In this document: positions 14,858 through 23,158 of the stretch, one piece after another
How positions within the stretch are numbered: position 1 is the stretch's first letter
Layout of the letters: each line of letters begins with the position of its first letter
Assembly: GCA_002717185.1 (NCBI GenBank)
Contig: PBDC01000023.1
Coordinates: 25,525-76,610, forward strand
DNA length: 51,086 bases
Direction of reading: 5' to 3'
DNA from: Rhodospirillaceae bacterium
Lineage (GTDB): Bacteria > Pseudomonadota > Alphaproteobacteria > UBA8366 > GCA-2717185
Program-made: the position numbers and the translations under genes
The notes under the pieces: model-generated
The model's input: only the letters and a program-made list of their open reading frames with translations
What the model was told of the DNA's origin: nothing
The model's database searches: none

Positions 14858-15820
14858 TTACGCTGCTTCGTGGGCTACAAAATGCCCGGGACCTACTTCA
14901 CTGTAAGTAAGGATGGGAGGAGAGTAATCTAGCGAACGAACAGCGCTAGGAATTTCGTCCACGTCGATATTGCGTTCAGTACGGCGTAGTTCAGGGTCGG
15001 CTACGGGAACCGCTGATAAGAGCTTTTTTGTATACTCATGTGTTGGGTTTTCGAACACTGAGGCACGCGGGCCGATTTCCACTATGCGGCCGAGATACAT
15101 TACAGCCACACGATGGCTTATCCGTTCTACCACGGCCATATCATGACTGATAAACAGGAAGGAGAGATCGAGGTTCTTCTGCAGGTCCATTAGCAGATTG
15201 ATAACCTGTGCTTTAATCGTTACATCCAGTGCGGATACGGCTTCGTCGCAGATAATCATTTTTGGATTGAGCGCAAGCGCCCGGGCGATCGAAATGCGTT
15301 GTCGCTGTCCTCCGCTGAGCTCGTGCGGAAACCGTTTCGCGAAGAATGGTTTTAGGTTTACCTGTTCGAGTAATTCAGCGATGCGGTCCTCAATATCCCT
15401 TTTGTTGAGTAACTTATGAACCCTGATTGGTTCCGCCAACGCGTCATAAACAGACATGCGCGGGTTGAGGGAAGAGTAAGGGTCTTGGAAAATCATTTGC
15501 ACTGCACGGCAAAATGAGAGCCGCTCCTCCCGCGAATGGTCCAGCACCGATTGGCCGTCGAAGTAAATTTCCCCCGAAGTCGCTTCCTGAAGGCCCATAA
15601 TCGTGCGCCCAGTCGTTGTCTTGCCGCAACCGCTTTCGCCGACCAAGCTCAGGGTTTCGCCATATTGAAGGTTAAAAGAGATGTCTTCGACTGCGTGCAC
15701 GCGTTCAGTTGTTCGTTTGAAGAACCCGTCCGTGATATCGAAGCGTGTTGTCAAATTTTTCACTTCGAGCAGGTTTTCGCTCTCACGCATCTTTGGTTCC
15801 ATGGGGAAAAAGTCCTTCAT
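14858..15820 (-). CDS. Peptide-type ABC transporter ATPase (OppF/DppF-like)
   Basis: This cytoplasmic ATPase (320 residues) powers an inner-membrane transporter for peptides or related solutes. Walker A is GESGCGKT at 61-68, the Q-loop FQDP at 111-114, the signature LSGGQRQR at 168-175 and Walker B MIICDE at 188-193. The C-terminal extension HEYTKKLLSAVPVADP is the oligopeptide family tail. It follows an OppD-like ATPase by 18 bases, but no permease or binding protein is in the window. The start at ATG 15820 lacks a clear ribosome site; ATGs 18 and 30 bases further in are alternatives. Confidence 0.94.
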   Translation of the reverse strand: MKDFFPMEPKMRESENLLEVKNLTTRFDITDGFFKRTTERVHAVEDISFNLQYGETLSLVGESGCGKTTTGRTIMGLQEATSGEIYFDGQSVLDHSREERLSFCRAVQMIFQDPYSSLNPRMSVYDALAEPIRVHKLLNKRDIEDRIAELLEQVNLKPFFAKRFPHELSGGQRQRISIARALALNPKMIICDEAVSALDVTIKAQVINLLMDLQKNLDLSFLFISHDMAVVERISHRVAVMYLGRIVEIGPRASVFENPTHEYTKKLLSAVPVADPELRRTERNIDVDEIPSAVRSLDYSPPILTYSEVGPGHFVAHEAA

Positions 15821-15838
15821 TTATTTTGTTGATCGTGA

Positions 15839-16699
15839 CTAATCGACGACTTCCGGGAATTTTTCCGGTTCATTTTTGCCCGCCATACTGCCAATCCGGG
15901 GAACGGCGCCGATAAGCTTTTTGGTGTAATCGTGTTCAGGTTTATGAAAGATGTCATGCACAGGGCCACGCTCTACAATCTCGCCTTCGAACATGACGAT
16001 GACGTCGTCAGCCATTTCTGCGATGACCGCCATGTCGTGAGTGATAAACAGCACCGACATTTCGAAGTCTTCTTGGACGTCCTTGATGAGGTCGAGGATC
16101 TGCGCTTGGATCGTGACGTCGAGGGCCGTCGTCGGTTCGTCCGCAATTAGCAGCGATGGACCGCAGGCCAGTGCCATGGCGATCATGACGCGCTGGCGCA
16201 TGCCGCCCGAGAGGTTATGAGGGTACTGGTTTAGTTTGCTTTCCGCGTCTGGGATTCTTACGCGCTGCAACAACTCGAGCACCTTGGCCTCCGCTTCGTC
16301 TATATTCAGGTTCAAATGTTGAAACAGAGCTTCGGTGAGTTGTGTACGGATTGTTAATACGGGATTTAGGCATGTCATGGGCTCTTGGAAGATCATGCCG
16401 ATCTCCCGTCCGCGCACTGTCCCCATGGTTTTTTCGTCAGCCTTCGTGATGTCGACCCGGCCAAGACGTTCGCTGTTGAGAAAGATACTGCCCTCTGGCA
16501 TGTAGGCGCCGGCCATATCGTTGAGCCGGAGCATCGACATAGATGTCACAGATTTGCCGGATCCAGATTCGCCGACGACGCCCAGGGTCTTGCCCTTGAG
16601 AATGTTGAATGTGATGCCTCGCACCGCTTCAACATGTTTTCCGACGGTGGGAAAGGTGACATGGAGGTTGTCCACCTCCACCAGGACATCCTGGGACAT
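15839..16699 (-). CDS. Peptide-type ABC transporter ATPase (OppD/DppD-like)
   Basis: This 286-residue ATPase starts at ATG 16699 behind GAGGAG. Walker A is GESGSGKS at 43-50, signature LSGGMRQR at 163-170 and Walker B LLIADE at 183-188; [15 protein letters not shown] near the end is the OppD/DppD tail. Together with the OppF-like neighbour it would form the ATPase pair of a peptide or dipeptide/heme-type importer. Both follow the small helical protein at 16725 with 25 bases between, behind a Fur-like site, so the pair may be iron controlled and serve a permease encoded elsewhere. Confidence 0.95.
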   Translation of the reverse strand: MSQDVLVEVDNLHVTFPTVGKHVEAVRGITFNILKGKTLGVVGESGSGKSVTSMSMLRLNDMAGAYMPEGSIFLNSERLGRVDITKADEKTMGTVRGREIGMIFQEPMTCLNPVLTIRTQLTEALFQHLNLNIDEAEAKVLELLQRVRIPDAESKLNQYPHNLSGGMRQRVMIAMALACGPSLLIADEPTTALDVTIQAQILDLIKDVQEDFEMSVLFITHDMAVIAEMADDVIVMFEGEIVERGPVHDIFHKPEHDYTKKLIGAVPRIGSMAGKNEPEKFPEVVD

Positions 16700-16724
16700 G
16701 ATTGCTCCTCTAATTCAGTGTTTT

Positions 16725-17237
16725 CTAGTGGAAAGTTTCCGCGGTGAGATACTTGGAAACCGGATGCTGATCCCGGTTGACGTAGTTTGATGAGTAGTGC
16801 TGCTCGGGACGGGTGACGGAAGCCACTAGCATTTTTTCTTTGAGCTGTTTTGAGGTGTGTAATTTCACACCGGCTTTGTTCAACAAGGTTGCGACCCCAC
16901 ACAAAATTTCCTGAGCTTCCGGAACATTTGCTTGCGGAAACCACCAATTCAGCACTTCCGACACTGCCTTATGATTGCCGCGCCGCTTTTCGGAAATCGC
17001 GTAGAGCAATTGCATTTCGAACAGAGTGGCTTTCGGGTCTAAAAGGGGCTTGAGCTTTACCGCAAACGGGTCTTGACCACGCAGTAGATCTATAAAAAGC
17101 TGCATGTAAGTTTCAATTTTGTCGAACGTCACCTTGCTTTCCGCGGGCAGCCATACGTCCGACCCCACATCTATATGTCTTCGCATGGCCTGTATAATTA
17201 GCGTTTCAAGAGCATCAAGCGTGATAGGGGTCATCAT
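16725..17237 (-). CDS. Small helical protein of unknown function upstream of Opp ATPases
   Basis: This 170-residue protein starts at ATG 17237 (a second ATG follows at once). It is soluble and mostly helical, with LETLIIQAMRRHID at the start, a DPKATLFEMQLLYAISEKRRG segment near the middle and no signal peptide. The layout (leucine-rich opening helix, internal D-x-x-x-LFE-x-x-LL-x-AI-x-x-x-R segment) recalls the 3516 and 4655 products, but similarity is faint. It heads the apparent operon with the two Opp-type ATPases and has a Fur-like site 32 bases upstream. I do not recognise a named family. Confidence 0.72.
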   Translation of the reverse strand: MMTPITLDALETLIIQAMRRHIDVGSDVWLPAESKVTFDKIETYMQLFIDLLRGQDPFAVKLKPLLDPKATLFEMQLLYAISEKRRGNHKAVSEVLNWWFPQANVPEAQEILCGVATLLNKAGVKLHTSKQLKEKMLVASVTRPEQHYSSNYVNRDQHPVSKYLTAETFH

Positions 17238-17268
17238 GTTGGCGTCGATAAATATTAATAGATGGTAG

Positions 17269-17283
17269 TAATAATTATTCGCA
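17269..17283. promoter_or_regulatory. Fur-like operator upstream of the 16725 gene
   Basis: TAATAATTATTCGCA is a 7-1-7 site with right half ATTCGCA identical to the palindrome at 23797 and left half matching the classical box. It is 32 bases before the start codon of the helical protein. Confidence 0.6.
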
Positions 17284-17466
17284 ACGCTTGTTTACCGTTA
17301 CTAATAATTAATTGCAACAAAATTGGAGGGGATGTTTTTGTTTAGTGTATTAATTTGATGCGCAGATATCCGATTTGACGGACATTCCTGCAAAAATTGG
17401 AATAGTGTGTTGTTTCGATTTAACGGCAGGTCACCCATGAAAAATGTGGTGATAATTAAATCATAT

Positions 17467-17487
17467 TGCAATTAATTATTAATTGCA
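17467..17487. promoter_or_regulatory. Perfect 21-bp palindrome upstream of the metal exporter-like gene
   Basis: Two 10-base arms, TGCAATTAAT and ATTAATTGCA, surround a central T without mismatch. The site lies about 120 bases before the 17605 gene and looks like an operator of a dimeric regulator, perhaps Fur/Mur. A partial copy occurs at 13822. Confidence 0.6.
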
Positions 17488-17604
17488 TTAGGTATGAGGA
17501 GGCATTTGTTACCAATTACTTGCTTCTAAAATCCGTTTGCGATTCCGACAGCACGCATCGCCGCCGCCGCGTGTCTCTTTCTAGACAAAGGGCAGAGCTG
17601 CATC

Positions 17605-18834
17605 GTGCCAAGCTATCGTCAAATTCAGTCCATTATCGCGCCGACGCGAAAACCAAAGCCGGTCACCAATGCATTGCAATTTGCCATGCGGCCCGGCCAA
17701 CGAATATTGACCTTGACTGGGTTCGTGACCATCGCGGTATGGATCCCGGATGGCGGAGCAATTGCGTTAAGGGCGATTAGCGAGGCGTACCTTGCGGTTG
17801 CTGTATTTGTGGCTGGAACCATGATGCTGTTGTTAGGCGCCGAACGCTGCCTAAAAACCGATCTTGGCCGCTGGCTTGATCAGCGAAGCGTCTGGCAAGT
17901 TCCAGCCTCCACCCTCTTAGGAGCGCTTCCAGGCTGTGGTGGTGCGATTATTGTGGTCACACAGTTCTCCCGCGGCTATTTGAGCTTTGGCTCTGTCGTT
18001 GCGACCCTGATCGCCACCATGGGTGACGCCATGTTCTTGCTGCTTGCCCGGGAGCCGAGAACGGCGCTCTGGGTCCTCTCGGTCAGCGTCGTGGCCGCCT
18101 TTTGCAGCGGTTACTTGGTTGATTTGGTGCATGGTAAAGAGTTTCTGCGGCCGGCAGCACCAACGCGGATCCGACAGTATAGGTCTACCGGCAACCCAAA
18201 TATTCTTGCTGCATGGCGTGTTGTTGGCATTGTCTGGCTTGCGCTCTTTATACCTGGAATAACGCTCGGAATCCTGGGCGCTTTCCAGGTCGACATCAAT
18301 ACCTATGCGATGGCGCTGTTCCAGATACCCATAGCGCATTGGCTAGGCGTCGCTGGTTCAGTTCTTGGCCTGGTGATGTGGGCGGTCCGCGACGATGGCT
18401 TTTCCGGATTTGCGGGAGGATCGATTGACGAGACCAAAGATTGTCTCCCGCTGCTGTCCTCTGTGATGTTCAGCACTAATTTGGTTATGGCCTGGGTGAT
18501 TTTTGCCTTCGTCGGCTATGAACTAGTGGTCGCGGTCAGCGGACTGGACTTAGCTCAATTGTTTATCGTATGGGCGCCAGTTGTACCTGCGCTCGCCATA
18601 CTTGTTGGTTTTGTGCCTGGCTGTGGGCCACAAATAATTGTGACCAGCCTTTATCTCTCCGGCACGCTTCCGTTATCTGCGCAGTTCGGCAATGCCATCG
18701 CCAATGATGGTGACGCGCTATTTCCTGCGATTGCCGTTGCGCCGAAAGCAGCGCTCTTGGCCACCCTGTATAGCGCCATCCCTGCCGTAGTAGTTGCCTA
18801 TATCTGGCACCTACTGAGGGAAGTGCCGGGTTAG
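17605..18834 (+). CDS. Putative 10-TM metal exporter (ArsP_2 / putative manganese transporter family)
   Basis: This 409-residue integral membrane protein has about ten hydrophobic segments. It carries an internal duplication: GALPGCGGA at 106-114 with MGDAMF at 139-144, and GFVPGCGPQ at 335-343 with DGDALF at 368-373. The doubled PGCG and GDA motifs are typical of PF11449, called putative 10TM heavy-metal exporter or putative manganese transporter. The substrate is not proven for the family. The start is uncertain: GTG 17605 gives a basic tail, and ATG 17686 is an alternative. It precedes a HupE-like gene and Ni-SOD genes on the same strand, so a metal linked to that enzyme is plausible. Confidence 0.87.
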   Translation: MPSYRQIQSIIAPTRKPKPVTNALQFAMRPGQRILTLTGFVTIAVWIPDGGAIALRAISEAYLAVAVFVAGTMMLLLGAERCLKTDLGRWLDQRSVWQVPASTLLGALPGCGGAIIVVTQFSRGYLSFGSVVATLIATMGDAMFLLLAREPRTALWVLSVSVVAAFCSGYLVDLVHGKEFLRPAAPTRIRQYRSTGNPNILAAWRVVGIVWLALFIPGITLGILGAFQVDINTYAMALFQIPIAHWLGVAGSVLGLVMWAVRDDGFSGFAGGSIDETKDCLPLLSSVMFSTNLVMAWVIFAFVGYELVVAVSGLDLAQLFIVWAPVVPALAILVGFVPGCGPQIIVTSLYLSGTLPLSAQFGNAIANDGDALFPAIAVAPKAALLATLYSAIPAVVVAYIWHLLREVPG

Positions 18835-18894
18835 CGTGGTGGCCAGAAAATGAACGAAGCTGAAGACCGACAAAGTGCTTAACGGAGTATGGGA

Positions 18895-19281
18895 ATGAAT
18901 AAGTTTTGGACATTCGCAATCATTTTCTTGTTTACGACAACCCACAGCTTAACGGTGGTGGCTCACGAAGCCGTACCCGGGAGTTCAGGGTTTTCCCATG
19001 TCATTGGTGACTTGGGTCATGCCCTTGGCTTCGTCTTAATGGGCATGTTTGGCGGGATTTTTATCCGCCTTTTTGGGTGCCGACTCTACATTTTTGTCTG
19101 TATGGCGCCATTTGTCGCCTTATCGGCTCACTCCCATGCAGCTATTTCGACCGTGCCTGGATTGATGTTTTTCCTAGGCTTCTGCGCTGCCGGCGCAGTT
19201 ATCGCCTGCTGCGCCATCAATCTTGGCGGCACGCTTCTTGCGAGTTTGGGAGTTCTTCCGTCTCGTGCGAGGCAGGATTGA
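18895..19281 (+). CDS. Short HupE/UreJ-like membrane protein
   Basis: The start is ATG 18895, which has GGAG at 7 bases; the ATG at 18889 is too close to that site. The 128-residue protein has a signal-like N-terminus, then HEAVPGSSGFSHVIGDLGHALGF, recalling the HP-x-x-GH-x-x-GF-x-x-G-x-x-HP-x-x-GxDH region of HupE/UreJ nickel and cobalt permeases, and about four membrane segments. It is shorter than usual HupE (near 190 residues) and lacks the clear DH motif, so it is divergent. The next gene encodes Ni-SOD, for which a nickel importer would be a fitting neighbour. Confidence 0.6.
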   Translation: MNKFWTFAIIFLFTTTHSLTVVAHEAVPGSSGFSHVIGDLGHALGFVLMGMFGGIFIRLFGCRLYIFVCMAPFVALSAHSHAAISTVPGLMFFLGFCAAGAVIACCAINLGGTLLASLGVLPSRARQD

Positions 19282-19337
19282 GGCTCTTGCTCAAAACAAA
19301 ACACATCATCAAATCCAAATTATGAGGGGTCACCTTA

Positions 19338-19838
19338 ATGCTATACGAACTTGTGCACGCGATAGATAGCGTTGTCGAATTTGAAAATGTTGACGCCCAT
19401 TGCGACATACCCTGCAAAATATATGACCCTTCTGCGGCGCAAATCGCCGCGCTTTCGGTTGTGCGGCTCCTGGACATTTTGGAAGAAACAGCGGGCGGCG
19501 GCGCGATAGCTTCACTGGAGGCGCAAAATACAATTACCCGGTGCATTCTCCAAAAGGAGCAAGAAGCTGAAAAATTGAAACATGAAGTCCGGATAATCTG
19601 GGGAGATTATTTTAAGGCGCCGCAAATTGAAGCACACCCTGAAATCCACGACCTAACGCACCAGATAATGATGAAGGCTAGCGCGTGCAAGCAGAGCGTA
19701 TTACGCAAGGATGGAGAAGCGCTGGTAGAACTGGTTAACCTTTTTGCGGAAATATTTTGGCAGACGAAGGAAATTTCTACGACGCGGCAGCTCTGCCCAT
19801 ACCCACCGGAATTGGCTACCGTCTACCCCGTTTTTTGA
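19338..19838 (+). CDS. sodN: Nickel-containing superoxide dismutase precursor
   Basis: SodN converts superoxide to oxygen and peroxide using nickel bound by a nickel hook. The hook motif HCDIPCKIYDP lies at 21-31: His21, Cys22 and Cys26 supply the ligands once the first 20 residues are removed, and Tyr29 is the conserved active-site tyrosine. The usual Gly after the second Cys is Lys here. The rest is the four-helix bundle of the family, rich in His and Glu. The start has AGGGG upstream. The processing protease gene follows after 6 bases, confirming the assignment. Replacement of iron SOD by Ni-SOD fits an iron-limited setting. Confidence 0.95.
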   Translation: MLYELVHAIDSVVEFENVDAHCDIPCKIYDPSAAQIAALSVVRLLDILEETAGGGAIASLEAQNTITRCILQKEQEAEKLKHEVRIIWGDYFKAPQIEAHPEIHDLTHQIMMKASACKQSVLRKDGEALVELVNLFAEIFWQTKEISTTRQLCPYPPELATVYPVF

Positions 19839-19844
19839 TAGCCA

Positions 19845-20219
19845 ATGTTTGGGCTGCGGTTAATCCGTATTCGGGGCCATAGTATGGCCCCGGTTCTAAA
19901 CCATGGCGACTTTGCACTTGCTAAGCGATTAGGGCCAACGGGCGTTGTTACTGTTGGCGACATAGTTGAAATAGATCATCCGAACTATGGCTTGATAGTT
20001 AAGATGATCAAGAAGGAGTGTTTCGGGAATTTTCAGTCCCATGGTCTTTCCGTGCGATCCATCGAATTGAGCCAGATTGGATGGATACCAAGATCGTGTG
20101 TGGCAGCACGGTTATTATTGCGAATTTCGCCCACCGGTGTGTCGTGTCTGCGACGCGGCGCTAGCGGTTTTAAAAAACATAAGAGTGCAAAAAGCCGGAA
20201 AGCTAACAATCACCTGTAA
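19845..20219 (+). CDS. sodX: Nickel-type SOD maturation protease SodX
   Basis: SodX is a small S24/S26 signal-peptidase-like protease believed to remove the SodN propeptide and expose the N-terminal His that binds nickel. The catalytic pair is visible: Ser13 in RGHSMAP and Lys53 in LIVKMIKK, with GDFALAKR and VGDIVEIDHP between them as in the family. The recognisable domain ends near residue 96 (RLLLRISPTG); the last 28 residues, basic and rich in Lys and Ser, are an unusual tail. It follows sodN by 6 bases and is probably translated by coupling, since there is no clear ribosome site. Confidence 0.92.
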   Translation: MFGLRLIRIRGHSMAPVLNHGDFALAKRLGPTGVVTVGDIVEIDHPNYGLIVKMIKKECFGNFQSHGLSVRSIELSQIGWIPRSCVAARLLLRISPTGVSCLRRGASGFKKHKSAKSRKANNHL

Positions 20220-20335
20220 CAGCATTTTCGCCATAAACTTCGTAGCCGTGCGAAAGAGCTTCGACTCATTTGCACGGCCTTATCCCTCCGGATGGCGTTT
20301 AGATCCGATTTGCGAAGTACCTTGGAGCCAAAAAT

Positions 20336-20806
20336 TTACGACATTTGCGACTGGACGTAATTCTGCAAGCCCATCTTGTCGATTAGTCCCAACTGAATTT
20401 CACACCAATGAATGTGATCTGTCTCGGTGTCTTCAAGCAGCTTAAGGAGGACCTGGCGGCTAACGAAGTCGCTCTCGTGTTCACATATGGCGACAGCGGC
20501 GACCAGCTCTTTCTGCACTAATACCTCATATGCAAGATCGTTCTCGATCATCCCCTTTACGTCGGCGCCTATATTAAGCTTCGCGCGCGCTGCGACGTCG
20601 GGCGTACCTTCCAAGAATAGGATGCGTTCGACAAGCTGCGCGGCATGCCCCAATTCCTCCTCTTGCTCATGCTTGAGGCGCTCATAAAGCTCATTCAGGC
20701 CCCAGTCCTGAAACATGCGCGAATGGATGAAATATTGGTCCGCTGCGGACATCTCATGAGTAAGAAGGCTGTTCAACGTATCAATAACTTTGGCATTGCC
20801 TTTCAT
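20336..20806 (-). CDS. bfr: Bacterioferritin subunit with ferroxidase centre, lacking the heme Met
   Basis: Bacterioferritin stores iron as a mineral inside a 24-subunit shell. From ATG 20806 the protein has 156 residues and aligns end to end with E. coli Bfr. Ferroxidase ligands are complete: Glu18, Glu51, His54, Glu94, and Glu128/His131 (shifted by one insertion relative to E. coli 127/130); Tyr25 is also kept. Position 52, the heme-ligating Met, is Leu. The subunit should therefore oxidise iron but not bind heme. It is 13 bases downstream of the second subunit gene, with complementary features, suggesting a mixed shell. Confidence 0.95.
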   Translation of the reverse strand: MKGNAKVIDTLNSLLTHEMSAADQYFIHSRMFQDWGLNELYERLKHEQEEELGHAAQLVERILFLEGTPDVAARAKLNIGADVKGMIENDLAYEVLVQKELVAAVAICEHESDFVSRQVLLKLLEDTETDHIHWCEIQLGLIDKMGLQNYVQSQMS

Positions 20807-20819
20807 CGATCTGTCCTTT

Positions 20820-21284
20820 CTAAGATTGTGATTGGAGGTAATTTTCGAGGCCCACATCCCGGATTAGTCCACCCTGAGTCTCAAGCCAGTCGAGATATTC
20901 TTCTTTCTCCTCCAGGATGCCATCGAGGATTTCGCGCGATAGGTAATCCTGTTCGCGTTCGCATAGCGCGATAGCAACGCGCAGCTCAGCGATGCTGTCA
21001 GTCGCGAGCGCAAGCTCACAACTCAAAATTTCCTGGGTGTCTTCGCCGATGCGAAGCTTGCCAAGATCCTGAAGGTTCGGAAGACCTTCAAGGAATAATG
21101 TACGCTCGATCAAAGCATCGGCCTGCTTCATGTCTTTGATTGATTTTTTATATTCGCGTTCTCCGAGGTGTTTCAAGCCCCAATTATTGAACATGCGCGA
21201 ATTCAGAAAAGTCTGATTTATAGAGATAAGTTCATTTTTAAGGACGGCATTCAATTGTTTAATGACAGCTGAACTTCCTTTCAT
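20820..21284 (-). CDS. bfr: Bacterioferritin subunit with heme Met, lacking ferroxidase ligands
   Basis: This 154-residue Bfr homolog starts at ATG 21284 behind AGGAGGGATC. It keeps Met52, the heme ligand, and the general fold (NWGLKHL, FLEGLPNLQDLGKLRIGED), but the ferroxidase residues are largely lost: of the six only Glu18 remains, with Asp51, Gln54, Ala94, Lys127 and Tyr130 at the others and Thr in place of Tyr25. It should supply heme sites for electron transfer from Bfd while the neighbouring subunit oxidises iron, as proposed for paired bacterioferritins of Magnetospirillum and Neisseria. Two Fur-type boxes lie upstream. First gene of the two-gene operon. Confidence 0.95.
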   Translation of the reverse strand: MKGSSAVIKQLNAVLKNELISINQTFLNSRMFNNWGLKHLGEREYKKSIKDMKQADALIERTLFLEGLPNLQDLGKLRIGEDTQEILSCELALATDSIAELRVAIALCEREQDYLSREILDGILEEKEEYLDWLETQGGLIRDVGLENYLQSQS

Positions 21285-21376
21285 GATCCCTCCTAAAATT
21301 TACCCTTTCATTAATAATATGTAGAACCTTTAAGATAAATACAATACCAAAATATAATAAAAACAACAGGTTATAA

Positions 21377-21391
21377 TGATAATTATTATCA
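21377..21391. promoter_or_regulatory. Fur-type operator 1 upstream of the bacterioferritin operon
   Basis: TGATAATTATTATCA is a perfect 7-1-7 inverted repeat and sits 93 bases before the first bfr start. Paired with a second site 17 bases further upstream. Confidence 0.78.
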
Positions 21392-21407
21392 ACTATAAGT
21401 CTTTTAT

Positions 21408-21422
21408 TGATAATCATTAGCA
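21408..21422. promoter_or_regulatory. Fur-type operator 2 upstream of the bacterioferritin operon
   Basis: TGATAATCATTAGCA is a 7-1-7 site with one mismatch to the classical box. Its spacing from operator 1, 31 bases centre to centre, is about three helical turns, which would allow cooperative binding on one face. Storage genes are commonly activated when iron is plentiful; the direction of control is not visible here. Confidence 0.7.
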
Positions 21423-21818
21423 CAGAATAAATTTAAAGCTAATGCGAATAGGTTGCATCGTACCTTTAACTATTAGAATGACTTATTTTCAATATAGGAT
21501 CAGTGCAGACATAAAAGTGAAATACGGTCTAACTCGTAAAGGTGCGTCGGGTTCATTGAGAATTAGCCGGACGGAAATTGGCGATAATGTTGTCCGAAAC
21601 AAATCAATGCGGACAGGCCTAATTGGTGGCCTGACAAACTTTCACTATGTGATTAAATCGATGTTGCCGCTAATTTAAAGAGATCAGTTCAGCCGAGTTA
21701 AACTATAGGAATAAAATTTTGTGCTGTTGCTCGTTGAAGCACTTAAATTTATGCATTTGAGATATCGGCGTAATTTTGGATATATAGGTTTTTAAGGAAA
21801 CTTTATCGGTAGAGAAAT
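21423..21818. other. Intergenic region, no supported gene
   Basis: An open frame at 21442-21678 on the plus strand is AT-rich, has no ribosome site and no familiar features. I see nothing else. Confidence 0.45.
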
Positions 21819-23090
21819 TCATTGCGACGTGACCCTCCACGACCGAGCTCCAAACAAAATCAAAAGTCCTGACGCGAACCCGAAAATACAAAACACAGTA
21901 AGAGAGACGTCGTAGCTACCTGTGAGGTCGAAGATAACACCGGACAAAAGGGGCCCAGTGGCCTGCGCAACTGTTTGCACTGGCAGCGTAATCCCGCGTA
22001 TCGCCCCCAGGTTCTGTCGCCCGAAACTGTTGGCCCACGCTACCGGCAGGAGGGTCAGAAGTCCGCCAATGCCCGCGCCAAATGTGATAGCGGAGAGGTA
22101 TGCGGTCCAAACACCTGATATCATAAGCATGGTTAAGGCACCGAGTGCCATCAGTATCGATGCGCCTGCTAGGCTTCGGTAGGCGCCAAGTCGCATTTCA
22201 ATTTGGCCGAAGAAAAGACTGCCAACAGCTGCCATCAGCGAAAACAGGCTCACAGCGATGGCAGCGGCGCCCATCGAAATACCACGTTCAATAAGATGTG
22301 GGGCTTGATGGAGGCTCACACCAGCCTGCACAGGATAGATAAGCATTGAAAATGCGATCAAGAGCCAGAATGTCCGCGTTCGCAATGCTTCGCTGCGCGT
22401 TAAGCTTTGTTCTGTATGGGCAACATCGCCAATGCAATTTGTTTTGCCATTCGATTGATCTTTAGCATGGGGGCGCAGCCCGGCATCTTCTGGCCTCTGG
22501 ATCATAAGAAAACAGTTGGGGACGACACCTACCAACAACACGAGAGCAGCGATGGTGACCCAGCCCATTCGCCAACCCCACCAATCAATGGCCGTGAACG
22601 CGACGATTGGCAAAATACTAAGCCCGATACTATGAGCTAGTGCGGTAAGGGACATGGCGCGGCCGCGCAAATGTATAAACCAGTTTGCGACTGCGCTGGT
22701 GATGGCTATTTCGAAAGGCCCTGCGAAAGCCATACGGCCTAGGCAAAATGCTGCGTAGAACCATATCAGCGAATATGTCTGCGATAATAAGAGCATACTG
22801 ACGCCAATCGCCAGCGTTCCTGCCACGAGGATACGTCCGGCGCCCCGATTGTCGATTATAACGCCGACACTCGGAGAAATTACGGCACCGAGCAGACCAC
22901 CCAGGGATACCGCACCCGAGAACTCGGTCATCGACCAGCCAAACGTCGACGACATAGGAACAGCAAAAATCGACAGGGTAGCAACCGCAGACCCCTGGCG
23001 AGCAAAATTCGCACACATAGCGCATCCCACGATGACCCATCCGTAAAAAAATGGAATTCGTGGGATTATTCCTACGAGTTTCGTATTCAC
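21819..23090 (-). CDS. MFS transporter, monocarboxylate/oxalate-formate type
   Basis: A 423-residue major facilitator with twelve predicted membrane helices and a longer central loop rich in polar residues (about 205-235). The opening PFFYGWVIVGCAMCANF and the segment GRGAGR-like turn NRGAGRILVAG resemble the monocarboxylate and oxalate/formate antiporter branch. The substrate cannot be told from the sequence. The gene stands alone on the minus strand, 68 bases before the Prx5 stop, and no Fur-like site is seen in front of it, so it may share the peroxiredoxin transcript or sit by chance in the iron island. Confidence 0.9.
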   Translation of the reverse strand: MNTKLVGIIPRIPFFYGWVIVGCAMCANFARQGSAVATLSIFAVPMSSTFGWSMTEFSGAVSLGGLLGAVISPSVGVIIDNRGAGRILVAGTLAIGVSMLLLSQTYSLIWFYAAFCLGRMAFAGPFEIAITSAVANWFIHLRGRAMSLTALAHSIGLSILPIVAFTAIDWWGWRMGWVTIAALVLLVGVVPNCFLMIQRPEDAGLRPHAKDQSNGKTNCIGDVAHTEQSLTRSEALRTRTFWLLIAFSMLIYPVQAGVSLHQAPHLIERGISMGAAAIAVSLFSLMAAVGSLFFGQIEMRLGAYRSLAGASILMALGALTMLMISGVWTAYLSAITFGAGIGGLLTLLPVAWANSFGRQNLGAIRGITLPVQTVAQATGPLLSGVIFDLTGSYDVSLTVFCIFGFASGLLILFGARSWRVTSQ

Positions 23091-23158
23091 TTGTTTTTAG
23101 ATTTGGTCTGGCTGGTATGATACGGACGAGGTCGTTCGGTCCAATTGCGAATTCTTCG

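Noticed and set aside
17466..17780. 104-residue plus frame at the exporter promoter
   Set aside because: It begins inside the perfect palindrome and overlaps the real gene in another frame.
21442..21678. 78-residue plus frame beyond the bacterioferritin promoter
   Set aside because: AT-rich, no ribosome site, no family resemblance.
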